From NCBI GenBank assembly GCA_964511495.1, contig CAZEFT010000006.1:92646-156645 (forward strand): DNA of 64,000 bases, in the 5' to 3' direction. The DNA comes from Litorimonas sp964511495 (GTDB lineage Bacteria > Pseudomonadota > Alphaproteobacteria > Caulobacterales > Maricaulaceae). Positions 17,202 through 25,173 of this stretch are shown piece by piece. The notes beneath the pieces are model-generated. The model was not told where the DNA came from and made no database searches. It saw only the letters and a list, made by a program, of their open reading frames with translations. The stretch's first letter is position 1, and each line of letters opens with the position of its first letter. The translations under genes and the position numbers were made by a program.

Positions 17202-18201
17202 ATCCCGCGCAACAAGTTATGACGTCGCCCGTCTGGCGGGGGTTTCGCAATCTGCTGTCTCCCGCTGTTTTAAACCCGGGGCGTCAATCTCAAAAAAAAT
17301 GCGCGACAGGGTTATGGAGGCGGCCAAAACACTCGACTACCAACCCAATGCCATTGCACGTGGTTTAATCACAAGGCGTTCAAACCTCATCGCTGTGCTG
17401 GTCTCCTCACAGTTGAACTTCTATTATCCGGAAGTCTTGTTTCAACTCACAGACCGCTTCTCCAAACGCGGCCTACGCGTCCTGCTCTTTACCATTAATG
17501 ACGAAGACGATGTGAATGAGAGCCTCAATCAAATTTGGCAATATCAAGCCGATGGTGTGATCTCGGCCTCTTATTTATCCGTTGAGCAACATAAAATGTT
17601 GGAAGATAAGCATATCCCTGTTGTCATGTTTAACCGCTATTTCGAGGATTATCCGTCAAATTCAGTCTGGTGCGATCCGTCCATGGCGACAGAAGATTTG
17701 GTGAAACATCTCATTGATTTCGGCCATAAGCAATTCGGGCTATTAGAAGGCCCTGCTTATTCCATGGTCAACCAAGAACGTATGAAATGCGTCAAAGAGG
17801 CTTTGAAAAGACAGGGCGGTAAAATCGTGAGCCAAGCCAGCGGAAATTACCGTTATGAAAGTGCGGGTCCTGCGATTGAGGTCTTGATGGCAGGCGATCA
17901 GCAACCAACGGCCATCATCGCCGCCAATGATATGATGGCCATGGGGGCGTTGGATGAATTAAAAAATGCAATGGGCCTTTCCGTTCCCGGCGATGTTTCC
18001 GTCGTCGGGTTTGACGGCATCGGCGCCGCACGCTTTGCCAGTTATGAATTAACGACCATTCGCCAACCTATAGGGCGCATGACAGATGCCGCGGTATCCA
18101 TATTGGTCGACAGGATTGAGAAGCCGGAAACTTCAGTCGAAAAGCGCGTGTTGACGGGAAGTTTAATCGAGGGCACTTCCTCCGGCCCAGTCGTCTCCTG
18201 A
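17182..18201 (+). CDS. LacI-family transcriptional regulator of the catabolic locus
   Basis: A 339-residue LacI/GalR regulator. Helix-turn-helix residues TSYDVARLAGVSQSAVSRC lie near residue 12, followed by a hinge helix (YQPNAIARGLITRRS) and a periplasmic-binding-protein-like effector domain (about 65-330; AIIAANDMMAMGAL, VSVVGFDGIG). The ATG lies within the last 20 bases of the preceding SnoaL-like gene. LacI members bind CG-centred palindromes. Five such sites with core CATTCGAA flank five units in this locus, so this protein is the evident candidate regulator, probably repressing its own operon through operator 2. The inducer is unknown. Confidence 0.93.
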   Translation: MELQKPKSRATSYDVARLAGVSQSAVSRCFKPGASISKKMRDRVMEAAKTLDYQPNAIARGLITRRSNLIAVLVSSQLNFYYPEVLFQLTDRFSKRGLRVLLFTINDEDDVNESLNQIWQYQADGVISASYLSVEQHKMLEDKHIPVVMFNRYFEDYPSNSVWCDPSMATEDLVKHLIDFGHKQFGLLEGPAYSMVNQERMKCVKEALKRQGGKIVSQASGNYRYESAGPAIEVLMAGDQQPTAIIAANDMMAMGALDELKNAMGLSVPGDVSVVGFDGIGAARFASYELTTIRQPIGRMTDAAVSILVDRIEKPETSVEKRVLTGSLIEGTSSGPVVS

Positions 18202-18226
18202 ATACCACCAAATCCAAATTATAAAA

Positions 18227-18242
18227 TTGCATTCGAAGTCAA
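18227..18242. promoter_or_regulatory. LacI-type operator 3, before the MetE-like gene
   Basis: TTGCATTCGAAGTCAA keeps one perfect arm and the central CG and has a degenerate second arm. It ends 39 bp before the MetE-like start. The identical 16-mer occurs at 25120-25135 before the bicupin operon. Confidence 0.7.
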
Positions 18243-18281
18243 AACGACTTAATTTCTCTTAAAATATTTGGGAAGACCGCA

Positions 18282-19418
18282 ATGAAAATTAGCAAAGACC
18301 GCATCCTCACAACCCATGTCGGGAGCCTGCCCCGCAGCAAAGCCGTGACAGATTGCGTATTCTCTCATGAACAGGGCAATCCCCTGCCCGATGCACCGGC
18401 CATCATTGCCGAAGCCGTCAAAGATGTGGTGAAGAAACAGGTCGAGGCTCGCGTTGATATTGTGAGTGATGGTGAGATGTCCAAAATCTCTTACGCGACC
18501 TATATTAAAGACCGGATTACGGGATTTGATGGGGACAGTCCGCGTTCTGCGCCGAAAGACCTTGAGGACTTCCCAAAATTTTTAGAGCGTCAAGCCAGTG
18601 GCGGTGGTACACCAACCTATCGTCGCCCATGTTGCGTCGGCCCAATTGAGGTCAAATCCATGCAGCCGCTGCAAGAGGATTTAGATAATTTCGCAGCGGC
18701 CTTGGAAGGCGCGGATGTACAAGACGGCTTTATGAATGCCGCCTCTCCGGGTGTGATCGCCCTCTTTCAGCCCAATCATCATTACAGAACTCAAGAAGAA
18801 TATCTCGAAGCTTTGGCTGAAGGGATGCGTGCAGAATATGAAGCAATAGTCGCCGCGGGATATATTCTGCAACTCGACAGCCCTGACTTGGGTCTTGGCA
18901 AACACATGATGTTTAAAGACGAGCCCGAAAATTACGCAAAACTCGCCGGAGCGCATGTTGAGGCTCTCAACCACGCTCTTCGAAATGTTGATGGTTCACG
19001 CGTGCGAATGCACATTTGTTGGGGGAATTATGAAGGTCCGCATCATTATGATGCTGCGATGAGCGAAGTCATGCCCGTCGCCCTCAAAGCTAAACCACAG
19101 GGTTTGCTGTTTGAGAACTCTAACCCGCGTCATGCTCATGAATGGGTCGAGGTGGCCGCTATGGATATTCCCGAAGACAAAATTCTTATCCCCGGTGTGG
19201 TCGACAGCACAACCAATTTCATCGAGCATCCTGAGCTTGTCGCCCAGCGAATTGAGCGTTTTGCCGATATTGTCGGGCGGGAACGTGTCATCGCAGGTTC
19301 AGATTGTGGCTTCTCAACCTTTGCCGGTTTTGGCGCGGTGGACGAAGACATTGTCTATGCCAAATTAAACTCCATGGCCGAAGGCGCAGAAATCGCCAGC
19401 AAGCGCCTTTGGGGTTAA
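18282..19418 (+). CDS. MetE C-terminal-like (cobalamin-independent methionine synthase family) zinc protein
   Basis: A 378-residue protein corresponding to the catalytic C-terminal half of MetE, with no N-terminal MetE domain. The N-terminus has TTHVGSLPRS. Zinc ligands are retained: His-x-Cys in RMHICWGNYEG and a late Cys in AGSDCGFST, with a Glu in LLFENSNPR as the likely fourth ligand. This superfamily includes methionine synthases, other methyltransferases and epoxyalkane:coenzyme M transferases, all activating a thiol at zinc. In a catabolic locus under LacI-type control a methionine-synthetic role is unlikely. Methyl transfer from, or thiol addition to, a substrate is a reasonable inference. 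It has its own operator and converges with the minus-strand arm. Confidence 0.85.
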   Translation: MKISKDRILTTHVGSLPRSKAVTDCVFSHEQGNPLPDAPAIIAEAVKDVVKKQVEARVDIVSDGEMSKISYATYIKDRITGFDGDSPRSAPKDLEDFPKFLERQASGGGTPTYRRPCCVGPIEVKSMQPLQEDLDNFAAALEGADVQDGFMNAASPGVIALFQPNHHYRTQEEYLEALAEGMRAEYEAIVAAGYILQLDSPDLGLGKHMMFKDEPENYAKLAGAHVEALNHALRNVDGSRVRMHICWGNYEGPHHYDAAMSEVMPVALKAKPQGLLFENSNPRHAHEWVEVAAMDIPEDKILIPGVVDSTTNFIEHPELVAQRIERFADIVGRERVIAGSDCGFSTFAGFGAVDEDIVYAKLNSMAEGAEIASKRLWG

Positions 19419-19600
19419 TCTAAGAAATCGAATTTAGGTGAAGCAGAGATGAAACGCTGAGGCGAAACTTTGGGTCGCTCTGAAAACAAGCAATCCAATA
19501 GTGGTGGAGTGTAAGAGGCAAGTTATTTAAGAACAGTGCTCGAAATGCTGCTATCGTCGCAAGGGTAGAATATATACCGACTTTAGTGGCCAGTCCTAAA

Positions 19601-20641
19601 CTAACCCTCAAGCCCGCTCGGCACGTGAATGGGCCCGACATTTCGAGCCTTATTAAACTCTTTCATACGCGCCAATACATCAACGCCGACTTGGTCATAG
19701 AGGTCGAGGATATCGACGAGCACCCAATTCTCGCGAATTTTATCGCCTTCCATACGCCAAAAATCGAGACTGCGAAGTAGAACTTCTTTTCCTGACGGAG
19801 CAATGCCCATCCACCCATCATCGCTCAAAGTCAGACGCATATTCGGCCAGCCGGTTTCACAGACATAATCGCCCTGCCCGAACCAATGAGACATCAGGTC
19901 TCCGGCCGCATCCAATTTCCGATCAGGCATACCTCGCAAAAATGGAATCTGGTGCCAGTTTCTAAAGCCCGAAATCCCTCGTCCCGTGCCAATGCCGCAT
20001 GGCCCGTACCAGTTAAATCGCGGATGCCAATAAACGTCCAAATTCATAATCGCGGGATCAGGATTGGCGGGGTATTTACAGAGATCAGTCAGCATAGCGA
20101 GCACATGGTCTTGGGTGTTTTGACCATCGCCCGTAACAAATAGACCATCGCCGCTCATCGGCGCGGGCGTACATAAATATTTTCCAAGTTGCGGGGCCAT
20201 TGGCCAAGCGCCTGCCTGCATCATCAATTCAGGAATGTCCCAAATTGCCTGTACCTCCACGACTTGATCATCTTCTATTCGAAAAAATTCATGATAGCGC
20301 ATATGGGCCAAATGCCCTGTGGGTGGAATATCCAAAAAGGCAGAGGTAAAGGTGCCCATATAATTGCCCATACAGCCGACCCAGTCCTGTCCTTCAGGTG
20401 TGGTGCCCGCCAGCATAATCATATCACGCCTTTCCAAATCCGGCAGAGCTTTGGAAAGGGGCGTCAAAGCCTCGGAGAGATAGGCCTCACCTCCACTTAA
20501 GGTCCCGAAAGGGTAGCAGAGTTTAATCTGAGCATCAGGCGCAAATAGAGCCTTTATCGGCGCAGCGATTGAGTCCGGATCAAAAGTTTCCGCGGCTTTG
20601 CGAAACGGTGTGAAAAGTGATTTTAAGTCTTCAGGTGACAT
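19601..20641 (-). CDS. Tandem SnoaL-like (NTF2-fold) protein 2
   Basis: A 346-residue two-domain SnoaL-like protein, paralogous to the one at 16170-17201. Domain 1 spans about 5-165 and domain 2 about 185-330 (NWYGPCGIGTGRG, ETGWPNMRLT, GDKIRENWVLVDILDL). Conserved Trp, Tyr, His and Asp in the domain-2 pocket suggest ligand binding. The ATG at 20641 is followed by a soluble sequence with no signal peptide. It is the last gene of the minus-strand operon starting with the bicupin, 54 bp after the RraA-like gene, and converges with the MetE-like gene. Function unassigned; the pairing with its paralogue suggests successive or parallel steps. Confidence 0.84.
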   Translation of the reverse strand: MSPEDLKSLFTPFRKAAETFDPDSIAAPIKALFAPDAQIKLCYPFGTLSGGEAYLSEALTPLSKALPDLERRDMIMLAGTTPEGQDWVGCMGNYMGTFTSAFLDIPPTGHLAHMRYHEFFRIEDDQVVEVQAIWDIPELMMQAGAWPMAPQLGKYLCTPAPMSGDGLFVTGDGQNTQDHVLAMLTDLCKYPANPDPAIMNLDVYWHPRFNWYGPCGIGTGRGISGFRNWHQIPFLRGMPDRKLDAAGDLMSHWFGQGDYVCETGWPNMRLTLSDDGWMGIAPSGKEVLLRSLDFWRMEGDKIRENWVLVDILDLYDQVGVDVLARMKEFNKARNVGPIHVPSGLEG

Positions 20642-20695
20642 ATTTCTTCCTGCAATTCATGCGGCAAATTCCTGCTGCAAAACCCTGCTCCAAAA

Positions 20696-21391
20696 CTAAG
20701 TTCGCGCCTCTTCAAAGACTTTCCAAGCCTCTTGTAATTTTTCAATATTGAAACCGGGCTCCCGCGCAGGACCGATAATGATTTTCTCATTCTTCAAGAG
20801 CGTTTCAATGGCGGCCTCTAAATCAGGCAAGACCTCAAGTGGGATAATAACGGCCCCATGTTGATCGGCGTGAACCAAATCACCTTCGCAAATGTCTAGT
20901 CCAAATATCGTGACAGGCGTGCCTAATTCGCGGACATGCACAAACATATGGCTCGGGCCTATGGAACCCGCCACCACCGGAAAGCCCGGTTCATGATCAT
21001 CCAAATCCCGCATCACACCATTTGTTAGAGCACCGCCAATACCCAAGCCCTTATGAACAGCCGTGTGCACTTCGCCCCACCAAGCAGACACACATTCCGG
21101 CGCATCCACATCTTCGATAACACATAAAGACGGGCGAGTTTCCGCAGCCATATAGGTGTAATAATCCAGCCGCCGTGCTTTAATCACATCGGGGTCTTCT
21201 CTAGATGGCTTTTGCCCGGCAATTTTGGCCGTACGGGCATATCCAATCATAGCTTTTTTGCCATTCATGGCAGAGCACATTGTCCCTCGGGTAAAGGCAG
21301 AAAACCCACGCCCCCCTTGCGCCACTTCTATCGCGTTACAAATAGTCGGGGTATCATATTTCGCCAGAGAGCGAATAAATTCATCATCCAT
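20696..21391 (-). CDS. RraA-like protein, probable class II pyruvate aldolase/decarboxylase type
   Basis: A 231-residue RraA-family protein. The key family stretch is GIGGALTNGVMRDLDD near residue 113, where Arg-Asp corresponds to the substrate- and metal-binding pair of 4-hydroxy-4-methyl-2-oxoglutarate aldolases, followed by GSIGPSH. Family members cleave 4-hydroxy-2-oxoacids to pyruvate or decarboxylate oxaloacetate; others bind RNase E. The catabolic setting favours an aldolase or decarboxylase acting late in the pathway, releasing a central metabolite. It starts 3 bp after the amidohydrolase stop. Confidence 0.85.
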   Translation of the reverse strand: MDDEFIRSLAKYDTPTICNAIEVAQGGRGFSAFTRGTMCSAMNGKKAMIGYARTAKIAGQKPSREDPDVIKARRLDYYTYMAAETRPSLCVIEDVDAPECVSAWWGEVHTAVHKGLGIGGALTNGVMRDLDDHEPGFPVVAGSIGPSHMFVHVRELGTPVTIFGLDICEGDLVHADQHGAVIIPLEVLPDLEAAIETLLKNEKIIIGPAREPGFNIEKLQEAWKVFEEART

Positions 21392-21394
21392 AAT

Positions 21395-22300
21395 TCAGCC
21401 TATTCGGTAAAAGGTCTTTGCCACATTATGGAACATATCCTGACGCTCCGTCGCCGAAAACCCTTCGGTTATGCGCAGATAAGCTCCCATCGTATCAGTG
21501 TAACTTGCATAGAGTTTATCAACGGGGAAATTGGATCCGAAAGCGATACGGCTTGGCCCGAAAATATCAATCACGCGCAGGACTTTGTCACGGAGGCTCT
21601 CAATCGTCCAATTTTGATCAAACATACCCAAACCTGAAATTTTACAAATCATATTCTCATGCTCTGCAAAATTTTTCAGGCCTGCTTCCCACTCTTGAAA
21701 GCCCTGTTTGGAAAAGTCCTGAAGACTAGCCGCGTGGCAGAGAGCCACCGGAACATCTTCGACGGATTTGAACAAACGGGCAGCGGCTTTGAGCAAGGGC
21801 GGCGTTAATTGGAGATCAAAAGATAGTTTTCGCGCAATCAAGCTTTGTAATCCGGCTTTGAAGCTATCATCCTGCAAAAGCGCATTGGTGCCGTTTCGGG
21901 CGTCTTCTTTGGCGTCCCGCCCCACAATCTGTCTCACGCCCCGCAAATTTGAAAAGGCAGCATGGCGATCTAATTCGGATTGCGCATTATCTAGCGTCAG
22001 GTCACAAAAGGCGACAATGGCATTGGGCAAACCATATTGCTCCGCCTGTTCCGAAATCCACGCCGTTTCTCCGACCGAATGATCCTCTTCGACCCCGACC
22101 TGAATGTGGACAGAGCCAATAATCGGTAAATCGCCAAAATCATCGCGGAAATCCGGAACATGATAATTTTTGGCAATAGGGGCAGGGTCACCAAAGAAAC
22201 GCTTTCCAGGCTGCAAAAGCCATGTATGAGCGCACGCCTCCAAATCCCATAAATGGTGATGAGCATCAATAATCGCATCTAGGTCAGAAGGCTTAGCCAC
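21395..22300 (-). CDS. Amidohydrolase-2 / COG3618-type lactonase
   Basis: A 301-residue TIM-barrel hydrolase. The metal-binding AHHHLWD lies near residue 13 and GSNFPVD near residue 255, both standard for the COG3618 group, which includes L-fuconolactonase, L-rhamnonolactonase and 4-sulfomuconolactone hydrolase. I choose GTG at 22300, which follows AAGGGG and overlaps the end of the upstream SnoaL-like gene by 8 bp, rather than a TTG six codons earlier. Context with an SDR and an RraA-like aldolase suggests hydrolysis of a lactone made by the dehydrogenase. The actual lactone is unknown. Confidence 0.86.
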   Translation of the reverse strand: MAKPSDLDAIIDAHHHLWDLEACAHTWLLQPGKRFFGDPAPIAKNYHVPDFRDDFGDLPIIGSVHIQVGVEEDHSVGETAWISEQAEQYGLPNAIVAFCDLTLDNAQSELDRHAAFSNLRGVRQIVGRDAKEDARNGTNALLQDDSFKAGLQSLIARKLSFDLQLTPPLLKAAARLFKSVEDVPVALCHAASLQDFSKQGFQEWEAGLKNFAEHENMICKISGLGMFDQNWTIESLRDKVLRVIDIFGPSRIAFGSNFPVDKLYASYTDTMGAYLRITEGFSATERQDMFHNVAKTFYRIG

Positions 22301-23390
22301 GCAGGCGTTCCCCTTCAATCATTCGGCGATAAGCTACATCATCCCACACCGTCACGTCCTCCCGGATGCGACCGCGCATGACCCGAAATTGAGACATGCC
22401 CAATAAATAAACGTCTTTGCCAGTGGGAACTCCATAGGCCCCGTCATGACTATGCCGACCCGTCAGCGCCCACCGCACGGCCACATCTTTGGCATCGCCC
22501 AAATAGGGGATTTCGCAAACATGATCGACGCTGAGCTTTACGTCTGACAAGACACACAACACGGACTCCAAAACGGGCTGAATTTGATCCGGCCCATAAA
22601 GATTAAGGTCTCCGGGATATTTTCCATCCACACGAAAATCATAAAAACGGCTTAGTTCATCGAAATTCTGATCCTGCCAAATTGTTTTGAAATAATCCGT
22701 GACGAAAGCCTTCAGGTTCTTCTCAGGCACATCATAATGCGAAACAGATAAAAGAGGGGAGCTTTTGATTCGCGCTATATTATCGGCATGCTGGCTCAGA
22801 ATATTGACATTATTTTCAACATCCTCAGCGGCTAATTTCTGGGCTGTGGCTTGAACATCAAATCCAAGATGCTTGACGATGGCGGCATAATCTCTGACGA
22901 GCCATTCTTCAAAAATCATATTGGCTTGGCAGGCGCAATCCGCAATCGTGCGAACCTTGACCTTATTGCCTGTGGCAGGGCCGAACTCTGACGGTCCTAA
23001 ATTTGTCATCTTCGACGTGATGAGGTGGGATGAATAAAAAACGGGCTTATCCGTTCTGGGGCGCGGCGCATCAATCGACCAAATCACATTATCAGCATCC
23101 AAAACGCGATCCGGAAAGGAAACCATCGTTGCTCGCGTGCCAGTGACAACGGGTTCGACACCGATAATCGTTCCCGATTGGGTATGGACGATGCAGTCCT
23201 TACCGTAATATTCGTAAATCTTTTCGACTTTACGCTCATGCCAAATTTGATCCGTAATACGGATAATATAGTCGGGGAAATCGACAAAGTCGGCATCAAA
23301 GCCGGGCATATCCATGCGGCGCCCCCGTGGCGGGTCAAGCATGTCTGACAAGTCCGTCGTCGCGACATGGGTAATTGGTAAATCACTCAT
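22293..23390 (-). CDS. Tandem SnoaL-like (NTF2-fold) protein 3
   Basis: A 365-residue protein with two SnoaL-like domains (about 40-180 and 220-355), each with the helix-plus-curved-sheet pattern (VEKIYEYYGKDCIVHTQSG; NFDELSRFYDFRVDGKYPG). It is more divergent from the other two tandem SnoaL proteins than they are from each other. The ATG at 23390 overlaps the SDR stop as ATGA, which favours it over a GTG four codons upstream. It is embedded between the SDR and amidohydrolase genes with overlapping ends on both sides, so strict co-expression is likely. Reaction unknown. Confidence 0.84.
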   Translation of the reverse strand: MSDLPITHVATTDLSDMLDPPRGRRMDMPGFDADFVDFPDYIIRITDQIWHERKVEKIYEYYGKDCIVHTQSGTIIGVEPVVTGTRATMVSFPDRVLDADNVIWSIDAPRPRTDKPVFYSSHLITSKMTNLGPSEFGPATGNKVKVRTIADCACQANMIFEEWLVRDYAAIVKHLGFDVQATAQKLAAEDVENNVNILSQHADNIARIKSSPLLSVSHYDVPEKNLKAFVTDYFKTIWQDQNFDELSRFYDFRVDGKYPGDLNLYGPDQIQPVLESVLCVLSDVKLSVDHVCEIPYLGDAKDVAVRWALTGRHSHDGAYGVPTGKDVYLLGMSQFRVMRGRIREDVTVWDDVAYRRMIEGERLRG

Positions 23391-24103
23391 CGTGCTGTCC
23401 ACCCTCCATCAACCAAAAGACTATGCCCTGTCACCATTTTTGCCTGACACAAATAAAGCACGGCTTCAGCGACATCCTCGACATCGGCAATTTGCCCCAT
23501 CGGAATCATATCTTTGACGAAGTCCATAAATTTCGGATCGTCCAACATAGGACGGGTCAGCGGTGTTTCCACAAAAGTCGGTGCAACAGAATTGACACGA
23601 ATACCCTCAGGCGCCAGTTCCACCGCCATGGCTTTGGTGAGGCCTTCAATGGCATGTTTCGTCATACAATAGACAGTGCGTTCGGGTGATCCGATATGAC
23701 CCATTTGCGACGTGATGTTGATAATTGCCCCACCCTTGGACATTTTTTTCAAGCCTTCACGGGCGATACGGAAAGTCGCCCGAACATTCAGGTTTAGGAT
23801 GAAATCTAAATTTTCATCACTCACATCTTTCATCGGTTCTGGCCGATTTCCACCAATATTATTGACGAGAATATCAAGTGAGTTGAGCTTTTCGATGCGA
23901 TCAAGAAAGCTATCCGACGTCGCATCATCCGGCCAAATTGTTCCCTGCTTTCCAAGCTCTTCCCCGAGGGAGTTTAGGTCATCCGACGGTCTAGCCGTAG
24001 CAATAATATGCGCACCGGCTTCGCTTAAGGTCAAAGCAATCGCCCGTCCGATACCGCGTGACGCGCCTGTGACAAGCGCCGTTTTACCCGATAATACACC
24101 CAT
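23387..24103 (-). CDS. Short-chain dehydrogenase/reductase
   Basis: A 238-residue classical SDR. It has the cofactor motif TGASRGIG (residues about 12-19), NNIGG in place of NNAG, a catalytic Ser in NITSQMG and Tyr-x-x-x-Lys in VYCMTKHA. The absence of an acidic residue after the second beta-strand (ATARPSDD) leaves NAD versus NADP open. It starts 2 bp after the bicupin stop and overlaps the following SnoaL-like gene. In this locus it probably oxidises a hydroxyl or lactol to a ketone or lactone ahead of the lactonase; that order is inference. Confidence 0.9.
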   Translation of the reverse strand: MGVLSGKTALVTGASRGIGRAIALTLSEAGAHIIATARPSDDLNSLGEELGKQGTIWPDDATSDSFLDRIEKLNSLDILVNNIGGNRPEPMKDVSDENLDFILNLNVRATFRIAREGLKKMSKGGAIINITSQMGHIGSPERTVYCMTKHAIEGLTKAMAVELAPEGIRVNSVAPTFVETPLTRPMLDDPKFMDFVKDMIPMGQIADVEDVAEAVLYLCQAKMVTGHSLLVDGGWTAR

Positions 24104-24105
24104 GA

Positions 24106-25038
24106 TTATTGGTCGCCTATCAGACGCAAATATTCAACAGGGACATCACCGACATTTTCAAAACAACGGTCTACGCCCCGCGGAATTGTGACGGTATCTC
24201 CGGGCTGCAAGACCCAAACACCCTCTCCTGAAGATAAAGTCAGCTCCCCTCTATGCACAAAGATTACATCAGCAGTTTCCAGATTATGGGTCGAAATTGT
24301 CTGCCCTGCCTCCAAACTCACATGATCCAGAGTAAATTCATGGTCCCAAGAGAGTTTCGTCTCTGGTCCGATAAGATGACGTTTCACAGCCGTTAGGCTC
24401 ACCTCCATCGGAACAGACTCGTCGGCCAATATACAGCAATCGCGCAATTGCCCGTCATCAAAGACTTGCAGGCGATTTATTTGCTCCTGTGTCGTCACAG
24501 GCATGATTTGCGCATCTTCGGGTAAAGCTTCACCTTTGGCTGTATCCACTAGCATACCATTTTCTAGCAACACTAAACCGTAATCCTTGGCCATATCGAA
24601 AACATCAGGCGCCCACAGAACTTTGCCCGGATCGTCCTTACCAAGAATGGCCCAAAGATAACCAACATCCTCACCAATATTTTCAAATCCGCGAAAGACT
24701 TGTGTGGGGATGGAAATCAAATCGCCTTCTTTTAAGGTGATTTTTGCATCCATTCCTGTTTCACCCAAATTAAACGACCATGTGCCGGAATGCACAAAAA
24801 AGACCTCCGCCGTGTCATGGCTATGTTGGGAGTTTACACATTTAGGAGGCTGTCTCGCTCCGCCAATATTAAATCCATGCGGTTCCGCAATATGGACGAA
24901 TTGATTGGGGTTTTCAGACACGCCGGGCCCGATAATGGTAAAGTTCTCTTTCTTATCAGAACCGGGCGTTCGCGTATCAATAAAGGCATCATAACAGGGT
25001 TTAAGATCGGCATAGCGCACAATACGCGCTTCGTTCAT
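24106..25038 (-). CDS. Bicupin protein
   Basis: About 310 residues with two cupin barrels. The first carries NSQHSHDTAEVFFVHSG (metal-type His, His, Glu) and a second conserved segment SIPTQVFRGFEN. The second carries STHNLETADVIFVHRGEL and TIPRGVDRCFEN. The layout recalls gentisate-dioxygenase-like or isomerase-type bicupins, but only the first domain has a full set of metal ligands. I prefer ATG at 25038 (MNEARIVR), preceded by GAGGGTG. An in-frame upstream start at 25083 would add a Met-rich 15-residue leader. It is the first gene of a six-gene operon ending at 19601. A LacI-type operator lies 82 bp upstream. Confidence 0.82.
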   Translation of the reverse strand: MNEARIVRYADLKPCYDAFIDTRTPGSDKKENFTIIGPGVSENPNQFVHIAEPHGFNIGGARQPPKCVNSQHSHDTAEVFFVHSGTWSFNLGETGMDAKITLKEGDLISIPTQVFRGFENIGEDVGYLWAILGKDDPGKVLWAPDVFDMAKDYGLVLLENGMLVDTAKGEALPEDAQIMPVTTQEQINRLQVFDDGQLRDCCILADESVPMEVSLTAVKRHLIGPETKLSWDHEFTLDHVSLEAGQTISTHNLETADVIFVHRGELTLSSGEGVWVLQPGDTVTIPRGVDRCFENVGDVPVEYLRLIGDQ

Positions 25039-25119
25039 CACGTCACCCTCTTTCATGTCGACAGTCTCCATCATCATGACCATGATAACACCCCTTCGCT
25101 TTCAACGATAATCGCATTT

Positions 25120-25135
25120 TTGCATTCGAAGTCAA
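25120..25135. promoter_or_regulatory. LacI-type operator 4, before the bicupin operon
   Basis: TTGCATTCGAAGTCAA is identical over 16 bp to operator 3. It lies in the 135-bp gap between the sulfatase stop and the bicupin start, so the bicupin-to-SnoaL operon appears to have its own regulated promoter apart from the TonB-sulfatase unit. Confidence 0.72.
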
Positions 25136-25173
25136 ATTCTAACGACATGAAAATACGGTTTACTTTGGGTCGT

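Noticed and set aside
19420..19641. 73-codon minus-strand frame in the convergent gap after the MetE-like gene
   Set aside because: It overlaps the end of the SnoaL-like gene in another frame, with no recognisable motif or ribosome-binding site.
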